From: Methanosarcina sp.
GTDB taxonomy: Archaea; Halobacteriota; Methanosarcinia; Methanosarcinales; Methanosarcinaceae
Direction of reading: 5' to 3'
NCBI GenBank assembly: GCA_017883485.1
Contig: JADGNM010000064.1
Location: forward strand, 1 to 9,944
DNA: 9,944 nucleotides
Made by a program: the position numbers and the translations under genes. The notes beneath the pieces are model-generated. The model was given only the letters and a program-made list of their open reading frames with translations, was not told where the DNA came from and ran no database searches. This document shows, piece after piece, positions 1-5,657 of this stretch; position 1 is the first letter of the stretch; each line of letters opens with the position of its first letter.

Positions 1-690
1 TAGCCCATGTTCTATTAAACTTTCCTCAGTTAACCACCATGCCCTAATTACCTTTTTCCCAACTCTTACTACTCCCTCACTTTCTCTTTTTATTCCCCTC
101 TGCTTCATCACTTTCCCCATTTTTTCTCGGGTAATGAGAATCTTCATTGATGTAAAAAGAGAGGTTGTATCATCGGATTTCAAAACATAGTAATTTTTTC
201 CGATAATGGTCTGTTTCAAAAGATTAAACGATGTACTTGAATTAGCACTCCATTCCTTCTTTTGCGTTTCCTCCATAACATTAAAACCTGAAACTCGTTC
301 GAGAAATCTGTCACATTCCGCCCATTCAGTGGATTCAGTGGGGGACACGCTTATGCATGTCGCCATACACATTTTTATGAACAAGTTCCATTCACTCGGT
401 TTGAAAGGCTCGGATGGTCTTTTCATTGCTGATGGAAGCGCGATGTTGAAATGTGATATTAATAATTCCTCGAATTTCCTGTAATTCTTTAGTAAATCGG
501 AGACATCTAGTTCTATAATCCCTTTCGTTTCGTTAAAATTAAATTTAAAAATGTAAGTAGCGCCGTCTCGCTGCGTAAGTGGTTCAATCTTAATGACTTC
601 TTCAATCGAGCTGTAAAAAGTTGATTTTGTTAAGTCCCCGTATGTATTTTGTGTTGGTTCAATGGGTTTTTCATCTGGGGGGAGTTCCAT
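1..690 (-). CDS. Unrecognised protein, 3' end outside window (partial)
   Basis: The frame is open from ATG at 690 to the left edge, 230 codons without a stop. The ATG follows GGGAGG by 8 bases, a strong archaeal ribosome-binding site, and shares its A with the TAA of the upstream 55-residue gene (TAATG), so the two are translationally coupled. I do not recognise the family. The protein is soluble, with no signal peptide or membrane segment. Its visible C-terminal part, from about residue 185 (LFTSMKILITREKMGK) to VRVGKKVIRAWWLTEESL, alternates helices and strands in a way that resembles a winged-helix domain. As the largest product of a stack of tiny plasmid-type genes it could belong to a replication module, but that is only a guess from context. 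The gene is real with high confidence; the function is unknown. Confidence 0.8.
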   Translation of the reverse strand, partial: MELPPDEKPIEPTQNTYGDLTKSTFYSSIEEVIKIEPLTQRDGATYIFKFNFNETKGIIELDVSDLLKNYRKFEELLISHFNIALPSAMKRPSEPFKPSEWNLFIKMCMATCISVSPTESTEWAECDRFLERVSGFNVMEETQKKEWSANSSTSFNLLKQTIIGKNYYVLKSDDTTSLFTSMKILITREKMGKVMKQRGIKRESEGVVRVGKKVIRAWWLTEESLIEHGL

Positions 691-857
691 TATATTTCCC
701 TCCCACACATTCGGCGGTCTTCGAAGCATTCAGTATATTCAGAAAGATTAGACTCTTGAGGTACAAGATCACTATTCGGGCATTGCTCCGGAATGGGACA
801 TGAAGTGCAAAATGGGGAGTTTGGCGGATATCCACACGAAAAAGAAAAAAGAGACAT
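690..857 (-). CDS. Small Cys-rich protein, 55 aa
   Basis: A 55-residue ORF lies exactly between two overlapping neighbours. Its ATG shares its A with the TAA of the upstream zinc-ribbon gene, and its own TAA shares its A with the ATG of the downstream gene. It holds six cysteines (C8, C17, C20, C26, C44, C51). The first four sit in CGYPPNSPFCTSCPIPEQC, a spacing that could bind zinc or an iron-sulfur cluster. The protein is acidic towards the C-terminus and has no membrane segment. I know of no family with this pattern. The support is the double stop-start overlap and the cysteine clustering, which are unlikely in a chance frame. No separate ribosome-binding site is obvious, so translation probably depends on the upstream gene. 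Confidence 0.65.
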   Translation of the reverse strand: MSLFSFSCGYPPNSPFCTSCPIPEQCPNSDLVPQESNLSEYTECFEDRRMCGREI

Positions 858-1003
858 TAGTTTGCCTTCGTTTTCTCTGATTCAAGAAAAAGCGGTGTGC
901 GGAATGCAAGGCGGCAAACTTTGCAATAATAACCGTACGACAGTTTACGTTTTTTTATCTTGCTTCCTTTACAAAAAACACAGACTGCTTTTTTTGTAGT
1001 CAT
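857..1003 (-). CDS. Small basic zinc-ribbon protein, 48 aa
   Basis: This is a single CxxC-x15-CxxC zinc ribbon: C8 and C11 (CVFC) and C27 and C30 (CKVC), with a lysine-rich loop (KGSKIKKRK) between them. This pattern suits nucleic-acid or protein binding and is common in tiny archaeal proteins. The frame is open further upstream, to 1063, but the ATG at 1003 was chosen because GGAGG lies 7 bases before it and because it overlaps the TGA of the upstream 41-residue gene (ATGA). The TAA overlaps the next ATG by one base. Partner and function cannot be told from the sequence. Confidence 0.7.
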   Translation of the reverse strand: MTTKKAVCVFCKGSKIKKRKLSYGYYCKVCRLAFRTPLFLESEKTKAN

Positions 1004-1125
1004 CTTAGACCCTCCTGCCCTGCGTCTGTTTGCCATCTTTCTGCCTCGCTGTGGATCTCGCAAAGATAGCGGATTGCCTCCCCCTGCCTGCTACTGAGCC
1101 TATTCTCAAGCTCTTCTAGGGTCAT
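1000..1125 (-). CDS. Small hypothetical protein, 41 aa
   Basis: A 41-residue ORF begins MTLEELENRLSSRQGEAIRY and is charged and predicted helical. Its ATG at 1125 overlaps the TGA of the 45-residue gene (TGATG), and its TGA overlaps the ATG of the zinc-ribbon gene (ATGA). A G-rich GGGGTGG lies about 5 bases before the ATG. I do not recognise it. The end-to-end overlap with both neighbours and the codon-like composition are the main reasons to accept it. It may be a short coiled-coil partner of a neighbouring protein, which is inference. Confidence 0.55.
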   Translation of the reverse strand: MTLEELENRLSSRQGEAIRYLCEIHSEAERWQTDAGQEGLR

Positions 1126-1262
1126 CAGTGCCACCCCAACCGTGCAAATTTAGAGTGGTTTTGTGGTTTAGGGCTGCGTATGTAATTAAAAATAGGGTTT
1201 TCCTCAACTTGTTCGGGCTGAGGTTCAGTACTATCATATGTAAAAATTATAGTTTGTTTCAT
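1125..1262 (-). CDS. Small hypothetical protein, 45 aa, first gene of the left operon
   Basis: The protein begins MKQTIIFTYD and continues with an acidic, proline-containing stretch and a basic tail (NHSKFARLGWH). The frame is open upstream to 1313. The ATG at 1262 is preferred because it lies about 36 bases downstream of the predicted transcription start (TATA box at 1321-1328), with AAGGAT about 9 bases before it in the loop of a hairpin. It is the first gene of a run of five coupled genes. No family is recognised. The longer start would place the hairpin inside the coding region. Confidence 0.55.
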   Translation of the reverse strand: MKQTIIFTYDSTEPQPEQVEENPIFNYIRSPKPQNHSKFARLGWH

Positions 1263-1264
1263 GG

Positions 1265-1289
1265 TCTCATATCCTTTTTTGATATGAGA
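1265..1289 (-). promoter_or_regulatory. Leader hairpin presenting the ribosome-binding site of the left operon
   Basis: A perfect 9-bp inverted repeat (1265-1273 with 1281-1289) and a 7-base loop lie just upstream of the ATG at 1262. On the minus-strand transcript the loop contributes the AAGG of the ribosome-binding site. The stem could gate translation of the whole coupled stack, or as DNA it could be an operator for a dimeric repressor. The repeat is seen; the role is inference. Confidence 0.5.
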
Positions 1290-1320
1290 GGAGAAAACCG
1301 CGCCGAAAAACAAAGATACG

Positions 1321-1328
1321 TTTATATA
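1321..1328 (-). promoter_or_regulatory. TATA box of the left operon
   Basis: TATATAAA on the minus strand, about 60 bases before the ATG at 1262. Archaeal transcription usually starts 22-27 bases downstream, here near 1298, giving a leader of roughly 36 bases that includes the hairpin at 1265-1289. The upstream BRE is not strongly purine-rich. Confidence 0.55.
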
Positions 1329-1382
1329 CCATTCTTGACTTATTTACTAGTATACCGCGGTTTCTACCGTTGTATGAGTCTG

Positions 1383-1426
1383 AAAAGAAAGATATATGAA
1401 GTAAGAATGCCTATTGGTATTAGGCA
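1383..1426 (-). terminator. Possible terminator of the small RHH-like gene
   Basis: A 6-bp hairpin (TGCCTA at 1408-1413 with TAGGCA at 1421-1426) is followed on the minus strand by a pyrimidine-rich run including TTCTTACTTC and TCTTTCTTTTC. Archaeal termination relies on such U-rich runs. A second GC-rich stem (GGAGTG/CACTCC, about 1455-1474) lies nearer the stop codon but has no U-tract on this strand. The rest of the 1330-1498 gap shows nothing else. Confidence 0.35.
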
Positions 1427-1498
1427 GACCTAAATTATTGTTTTTTCGGCTAAGGAGTGCTTGGAACCACTCCGGGCTTATCTCTTCTCATGTTTTTG

Positions 1499-1663
1499 TT
1501 AGATTGGTTTTCCTGTCTTTGGGTCACGTTTACCATTGATCACGTCATCTACAATGGTTTTGATATTCGTATAATTGTAAAAAGCATTTCCTTTCAACCG
1601 ATGCCACGTTGCATATGATACTTTGACAACTTTGTCTTCTTTTTTTGTTTCTTGATTTTCCAT
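1499..1663 (-). CDS. Small ribbon-helix-helix-like regulator, 54 aa
   Basis: After a charged N-terminus the protein runs VVKVSYATWHRLKGNA, then a helix TNIKTIVDDVI and a basic tail. A short beta strand followed by two helices is the usual plan of archaeal ribbon-helix-helix (MetJ/Arc/CopG) repressors and antitoxins. The ATG at 1663 is chosen over the one at 1684 because AGGTGA lies about 4 bases before it and because 1684 falls inside the operator-like palindrome. It stands alone behind a strong BRE/TATA promoter. No toxin is adjacent, so an autoregulated repressor is more likely than a toxin-antitoxin pair. The fold call is from pattern only. Confidence 0.6.
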   Translation of the reverse strand: MENQETKKEDKVVKVSYATWHRLKGNAFYNYTNIKTIVDDVINGKRDPKTGKPI

Positions 1664-1683
1664 TAAATCACCTGTGTAAATCA

Positions 1684-1716
1684 TTAGTAATTGTTAACGG
1701 CGTTAATAGTTACTAA
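1684..1716. promoter_or_regulatory. 33-bp near-palindrome, probable operator
   Basis: Two 15-base arms (1684-1698 TTAGTAATTGTTAAC and 1702-1716) match in 13 of 15 positions as an inverted repeat around GGC. The site starts 14 bases downstream of the TATA box at 1730-1737 and covers the predicted transcription start near 1705. A protein bound there would block initiation. The obvious candidate is the ribbon-helix-helix-like protein encoded immediately downstream. Confidence 0.6.
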
Positions 1717-1729
1717 TTAACTTCTAACT

Positions 1730-1743
1730 ATTTATAAGTTTCG
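1730..1743 (-). promoter_or_regulatory. BRE/TATA promoter of the 54-aa regulator
   Basis: On the minus strand CGAAAC (BRE, 1738-1743) directly precedes TTATAAAT (1730-1737). This is one of the best archaeal core promoters in the window. The predicted start is near 1705, with a leader of about 40 bases. Confidence 0.65.
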
Positions 1744-1790
1744 TTTCCATACGGTCTCTGTATTGAGATTTTCATAAAAACAACTCTTTT

Positions 1791-2018
1791 TCATTTATCT
1801 TCTTTCTGATCGGCGAGGCAGCATCGGCCTTCAGGGAAAAACCATTTGCCGTCATCTTGTTTATTTTTATTGACTCTACGCGGCTTGTCCCAATAAGGGC
1901 TTATGCATTTTGGGCAGTTTTTAGGATGGGTCGCTTTCCTCCTAATCCAGCTGTGTCCACATCTCAAACAGTGAAGGGTCAGGCTTTCTAAGATATTTTG
2001 ATCTTCTGTAACGGTCAT
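1791..2018 (-). CDS. Zinc-ribbon protein, 75 aa
   Basis: The core CLRCGHSWIRRK...CPKC (C17, C20, C35, C38) followed by SPYWDKPRR is a well-known arrangement in small archaeal zinc-ribbon proteins, often encoded near mobile elements; many are assumed to bind DNA or to act as regulators. The tail is charged and ends CCLADQKEDK. The frame is open to an ATG at 2045. The ATG at 2018 is preferred because a TATATATG element lies about 28 bases before it, which would give a leaderless mRNA; neither ATG has a ribosome-binding site. It is monocistronic. The family pattern is clear; the function is not. Confidence 0.7.
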   Translation of the reverse strand: MTVTEDQNILESLTLHCLRCGHSWIRRKATHPKNCPKCISPYWDKPRRVNKNKQDDGKWFFPEGRCCLADQKEDK

Positions 2019-2042
2019 ATAAGTATGCTTTATGTAATTATA

Positions 2043-2050
2043 CATATATA
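2043..2050 (-). promoter_or_regulatory. TATA-like element for the zinc-ribbon gene
   Basis: TATATATG on the minus strand is centred about 28 bases before the ATG at 2018, a spacing that fits leaderless transcription. A second AT-rich element at about 2079-2087 could serve the ATG at 2045 instead. Confidence 0.35.
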
Positions 2051-2108
2051 GACTATCGCACTGTTAGCAAATAGCAAAAAATATATCAATAAAAACAAAA
2101 TTGAAAAG

Positions 2109-2254
2109 ATGAAACTAACCCCACGGAGAGACCCCTGGAGCGGATCTACGAGAGCACACAGACTGCTGAGACGAAAAACTATGTTTATTGCATAGTTGCT
2201 GAGCGTTCAAGCTTGCAGGCTTGGCGCTCAGGAAATATGTATATGATATACATA
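2109..2254. other. Structured GC-richer intergenic segment (possible ncRNA, origin or transfer site)
   Basis: The 230-base gap between the VirB4-like gene and the zinc-ribbon gene contains three consecutive inverted repeats: AACTATG/CATAGTT (2177-2183 with 2191-2197); CTGAGCG/CGCTCAG (2199-2205 with 2225-2231), enclosing CAAGC/GCTTG (2208-2212 with 2219-2223); and a 9-bp palindrome around one base (2236-2254). The part from 2115 to 2232 is richer in GC than its surroundings and follows, on the plus strand, an AATATAT element at about 2080-2086 with spacing suited to a start near 2109. A short plus-strand ORF (2109-2195, 28 residues, arginine-rich) is also possible but weak. A structured RNA, a single-strand origin or an origin of transfer would all fit. 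Confidence 0.4.
2172..2197 (-). terminator. Possible terminator of the secretion operon
   Basis: On the minus strand a perfect 7-bp stem with a 7-base loop runs directly into TTTTTC. It lies about 80-100 bases beyond the VirB4-like stop codon. A further run of six Ts lies only 12-17 bases after that stop (2259-2264 on the minus strand), which alone may end archaeal transcription. Confidence 0.4.
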
Positions 2255-2275
2255 GTGTCGGGAAAAAAGGAGAAA

Positions 2276-4813
2276 TTATAAAGCCTCAATTGGCTCAGAA
2301 GTAGCTAAAGCAGGCTCTAATTTACTGGTTTCCTGCTCCTCATTCCTCCAATTCTCAACCTTTTTATATGCGTTTAAAATTTCGGTAACGGCTGCCCCTC
2401 TGGCAAGTGTTGAATCTTCGCCAACAGCTTTGATGATATATTTCTCATCTGTACTGCTGCAAACAAACCATACTTTATCCGATTTTTCAAGAGCGGCTGC
2501 CTTTTTCTGGACTATTATATCAAGGTTTTTATTGTTGTATCTCTCATACTCCCAGGCAATCAGTTTACCGTTAATTTTGCTTAAAATATCCTGCTCCGCG
2601 TTGTGGTTTACCTGGATTTCTTCAAATCCGTAGCTTATTAGAAGGCCTGCAAGTTGAAGCACACTTCCGTAATGATCTAGGGTTTGGTCTCCCAGGCCTG
2701 GCAAATTAACAAGCTTGTTTTGAATCATTCCTTGAGGTATGTATGCGGCTACAGTACCCGATTTATCAACCCTTTGGACTTGATGTTTTTCATATCCCTG
2801 CTGTAAAAGTATAGAAGAATCCCCAGTAATCCAATCTTCAAATATTATCGTATGATCACTTACTAACTTTTTGTATGCTCTCTTAACCAGATTACCAGAT
2901 ACGGGAGCTGCTTTTTCTGCATCGTTTAGAGTGCCTTTTATTGTGGCTTTCTCTATGGGAGTAGGTTCAAACCTGATAGGAATTCTTTCATCCTTGAAGA
3001 GAAGCAAACCTTCCCCAACTTCGCAGTTGCAAAGAATTTCGCATTCCTCATCTGCCAGGCTAAAGTAATCTTTCACGTCCCCGATAGCGTTTTTAATGTT
3101 ATTCCCAAGCAGGATATTTATAAAAGTGTTTGTTTTAAATTCTTCGGAGACGTTATTTTTCTTAAAATCTGATGGCTGATGCGTAGCTATCCAGAGATAA
3201 AATCTATGACTCCTGCCTTGTGTGAGTGTGTCTAGCAGGTTTCCGCACAGCTCTTCATCCCTGAGATATACCGCTCCTTCGTCCACTGCCAGATAAGTCT
3301 CTCTTTCTACATCTGTGCTAAAACGGGTTGCAAGCATACCATTAACAATGATAGACATAAACGGTTTGATTGTCTTTGGAACTCCTGACATATCGATTAC
3401 TATCATGTCCTTTGACAGATCCAGGCCTTTAGTCTGATTGTTGTATCTGCTGAACCTTCCATTTTCTGAAAACTGATAAGTTTTATTTAACAAGGCTTCG
3501 GCTGTTTTCTGCTTCGTCCCTAGCTCATCATTAGCCGCGTCTAAAGCCCATATAGCTCTTAGATGCTTGTATAATGGCATCGGATTTTTAAACGATTCCG
3601 GCTCGTCTCTGAAAACATGAGCCTGCTCATAGACCTTATCAAGTGTTTCATCAAGGTAACTATCCATATTAGTAGAAAAACCAGTGCCAAGCCATACCTT
3701 ATGAGCATAAATTAAAGTATCTTTTTTCAAATCATAGGCTTTAGCATAGGCATATGAAGAATTCCCCATAGTTTCAGTATCAATTAGGATATCAAGAGGA
3801 TTCAGGTATTCAGTACCATTAAGCCCGATATCAGCTATACATCCTTTCTCTTGATAGAATTCTGCTACTGCCCTGTACTTTGTGCCTTCATCAGCTTTAG
3901 GAGTTGTGTATATCACTCTTGCGTTACACATGTCCACAAGTCTCATTAGGAGAAGCAAGAAAGTAAAAGTTTTTCCGGAGCCTGTACTTCCACACATAAC
4001 AAGCTGCTTACTTGCTAGTGTATTCAGATCCAACATTAGTTCGTTGTTTGTCAGTAAATCTTTTCCAAAATACAGGCCTTTCTCATCAGTCCTGCTGTTC
4101 AGGTTAGAAGCTGCACACAATGCGGCTGCTCCATCGCTTCTTACTTCAACCCATGCTTTACTTTCGGAGGCTGGAAGAAGAAGCGCACTTAAAAACATCT
4201 CACGCATTCTGCCTGTTGGTATCTGAACCTCTATTAATTCGGATTTCAGGATTGAAATTATATGACTTTCAGCCCTGAATACCTCTTCCTCTCCTCCCTT
4301 GATAACGATAATAAAAGAGCTTTGAAAAGTTCTTTGAGAATTGAAGTATATCTGCCTGTAGTTACTGACAATATCCTGATGTTTCATCATTAATTCTAAG
4401 TCAGGATTACCCTTATGTGATATTCCCCTCGATATCTGCTCTTTGTTAACGTTGTATGAGGCTCTTTGTAACTCTTCTTTTGTGTCCGTTCCTTGAAGCT
4501 GTATAAGCCCATGAGAGAGGATTATTTTAACTCCCTCTAGGGATAGCTCCTGGAGACGTTCAATAACCTTACTCGAAAGCTCCCTGGGGTATCCCTCTGA
4601 TCCGGTGACAGACCGAAGCCCACACACTAAGCAACGAACATAAGTTCTTTCATCAAATCTTAAATGCGTGTCGTATACCTCCATTCTGGAAGGAAGAAGC
4701 TGACTAGCATATGATCTTTTCCAGGCTTCGTCTTGTGCTTTTTCATCTGCTTGTTTCAACTTCCTTCTTATGACTCCATGTGTTGATTTTACTTTTCCAA
4801 AAATTTTTATCAT
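2276..4813 (-). CDS. VirB4/TraE-type conjugation ATPase with extra C-terminal domain, 845 aa
   Basis: This is the cytoplasmic motor that energises pilus assembly and substrate transfer in type IV secretion. Residues about 45-220 form the VirB4-like N-terminal region. Walker A is GSTGSGKT (275-282). Walker B is YLAVDE (507-512), preceded by the strand MIVIDMSG (470-477) and followed by TQGRSHRF (531-538) and the sensor strand LWIATHQPSDF (about 540-550), as in the HerA/VirB4 superfamily. Residues about 640-820 are additional: HYGSVLQLAGLLISYGFEEI followed by D742, then IAWEYER (753-759) and QKK (769-771). This resembles a PD-(D/E)xK nuclease-like core; that call is inference. The ATG overlaps the upstream TGA (ATGA), so translation is coupled to the PrgI/VirB3-like gene. 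It is the last gene of the operon. The ATPase call is secure. Confidence 0.9.
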   Translation of the reverse strand: MIKIFGKVKSTHGVIRRKLKQADEKAQDEAWKRSYASQLLPSRMEVYDTHLRFDERTYVRCLVCGLRSVTGSEGYPRELSSKVIERLQELSLEGVKIILSHGLIQLQGTDTKEELQRASYNVNKEQISRGISHKGNPDLELMMKHQDIVSNYRQIYFNSQRTFQSSFIIVIKGGEEEVFRAESHIISILKSELIEVQIPTGRMREMFLSALLLPASESKAWVEVRSDGAAALCAASNLNSRTDEKGLYFGKDLLTNNELMLDLNTLASKQLVMCGSTGSGKTFTFLLLLMRLVDMCNARVIYTTPKADEGTKYRAVAEFYQEKGCIADIGLNGTEYLNPLDILIDTETMGNSSYAYAKAYDLKKDTLIYAHKVWLGTGFSTNMDSYLDETLDKVYEQAHVFRDEPESFKNPMPLYKHLRAIWALDAANDELGTKQKTAEALLNKTYQFSENGRFSRYNNQTKGLDLSKDMIVIDMSGVPKTIKPFMSIIVNGMLATRFSTDVERETYLAVDEGAVYLRDEELCGNLLDTLTQGRSHRFYLWIATHQPSDFKKNNVSEEFKTNTFINILLGNNIKNAIGDVKDYFSLADEECEILCNCEVGEGLLLFKDERIPIRFEPTPIEKATIKGTLNDAEKAAPVSGNLVKRAYKKLVSDHTIIFEDWITGDSSILLQQGYEKHQVQRVDKSGTVAAYIPQGMIQNKLVNLPGLGDQTLDHYGSVLQLAGLLISYGFEEIQVNHNAEQDILSKINGKLIAWEYERYNNKNLDIIVQKKAAALEKSDKVWFVCSSTDEKYIIKAVGEDSTLARGAAVTEILNAYKKVENWRNEEQETSKLEPALATSEPIEAL

Positions 4814-5385
4814 AATGCCACTTCCGTAAACATAACTCTATAAGAATCAAGAATCTCTCTATTTTCTTTTAAAATTCTAGGCCTCAAGCTTGCTGCCTTC
4901 ATGTTTTTTATCAGGCCTGGCACAACTGCCCCATACTGAATTTTCGCCTGGTCTAAGTTCATCTGTTTCCCCAATGAAAGAAAAGCGTAATACTTCCAGG
5001 AAATGACCTTGCTATCGTCTCCTGATATTTTCAGATACATGTCTGTGAGATGCTTATTTTTCGGTTTGAAGTCTCCAGCTTTGCTTGACAAATCAAGCAG
5101 AAAATTAAGAACAGGTTTTTTAGGTTCTAATACTGAACATGATAGCGTTTTAAAGGAAGTGTTAGCAGGAATACTATTGACTAACTTCTATAATTTCTTT
5201 TCATGCTGTTCTCTAATTTCATCTGATATTCTGTTTGGATAAGTTTCTATCACAATTCCGTATTCATTACCGGAATACTCGACTATTCCCTCACTGTGAA
5301 TTTTTTTAATTGGTATGAACTTTTCTAAGTCCTCTGCTGTTGAATCGAAAGAATTGATAACATGCTTTCCCTGTTTATCAGATAT
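4810..5385 (-). CDS. C-terminal part of PrgI/VirB3-like protein, interrupted by TAG
   Basis: This frame continues the protein of 5325-5657 after a -1 shift. It has no start codon of its own at its upstream end. It encodes a domain that begins EDLEKFIPIKKIHSEG and continues YGIVIETYPN. This matches the 'PIK-I-nGII ... VIEV-P-NF' opening of the VirB4-N-like domain that follows the two membrane segments in long PrgI-family proteins. At 5188-5190 the frame meets TAG, then continues open to the TGA at 4810, with protein-like sequence on both sides (QHEKKL before, KLVNSIPANTSF after). A downstream TTG at 5091 is the only alternative start after the TAG and lacks convincing support. Joined to 5325-5657 with TAG read, the product would be 282 residues. 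It is coupled to VirB4 by ATGA. The gene could be recoded, or broken by two lesions. Confidence 0.65.
5188..5190 (-). other. In-frame TAG, candidate pyrrolysine codon
   Basis: TAG lies in frame at residue 157 of the reconstructed PrgI/VirB3-like protein, inside a predicted amphipathic helix. The frame continues 125 more sense codons beyond it. Methanosarcinales read some in-frame TAG codons as pyrrolysine, and TAG is nearly absent as a stop in this window. A plain nonsense mutation cannot be excluded. Confidence 0.5.
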
Positions 5386-5657
5386 AAAAATATTACTCTG
5401 TCTTTACTGAACTGTACTTTCTCATCAGTACTACAGAACTTATACCAAATATTAGCAAAGATAAATGCAATTCCTAAGTACATTAGTTTATCAATATTTG
5501 GGCTTACTGCTATCATTTTGAAGAGATAAAGGCCAGCTACTATCGCTAAAAACATAATCCAGGTGTGCAAACAGGTAAAATCTAAAAACCTATCATTTTT
5601 TACCTTTGTTACAGTTATTGGCGGTTTAGGCTGGCTGTATGGGCTTAGATCACTCAT
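5325..5657 (-). CDS. PrgI/VirB3-like membrane protein, N-terminal part
   Basis: A proline-rich N-terminus (MSDLSPYSQPKPPITVTK) is followed by two membrane segments, about residues 32-50 and 57-74, then KVQFSKDRVIF. Two closely spaced helices near the N-terminus, encoded next to a VirB4 gene, are the plan of VirB3 and PrgI, inner-membrane partners of the VirB4 ATPase. The ATG overlaps the TGA of the upstream gene (ATGA) and AAAGGAG lies about 10 bases before it. The last about 20 residues (LYLINRESML onwards) are not domain-like and end at a TAG. The convincing continuation lies in the -1 frame from the T-run at 5386-5390 (see the C-terminal part). Confidence 0.75.
   Translation of the reverse strand: MSDLSPYSQPKPPITVTKVKNDRFLDFTCLHTWIMFLAIVAGLYLFKMIAVSPNIDKLMYLGIAFIFANIWYKFCSTDEKVQFSKDRVIFLYLINRESMLSILSIQQQRT
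5385..5391 (-). other. Frameshift point at A TTT TTA
   Basis: Five Ts on the minus strand, phased A TTT TTA in the N-terminal frame. A -1 slip here, or one missing T in the sequence, joins the two halves as ...KDRVIF-ISDKQGKHV. The downstream frame has a TAA at 5404-5406, so the shift must fall between there and the TAG at 5325. The heptamer is only a partial match to the X XXY YYZ slip rule. Confidence 0.5.

Noticed and set aside
206..484. Plus-strand frame opposite the left partial gene
   Set aside because: Shadow of the minus-strand gene, which has a strong ribosome-binding site and coupled start.
1499..1684. Toxin-antitoxin pair with the 54-residue RHH-like protein
   Set aside because: No toxin-like gene is adjacent; the neighbours are a zinc ribbon in its own unit and the separately promoted left stack.
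2109..2195. 28-residue arginine-rich ORF on the plus strand in the structured region
   Set aside because: No ribosome-binding site, very short, ends in TAG and lies over strong inverted repeats. RNA or DNA structure explains the segment better.
3882..4226. Plus-strand frame of 114 codons opposite the VirB4-like gene
   Set aside because: It lies over the conserved Walker A region of VirB4 and has no domain-like sequence or start signals.
4810..5091. A 93-residue gene starting at TTG 5091
   Set aside because: The same frame is open upstream through protein-like sequence that matches a VirB4-N-like domain, interrupted only by one TAG. A TTG start without a convincing ribosome-binding site is less likely than a continuous domain.
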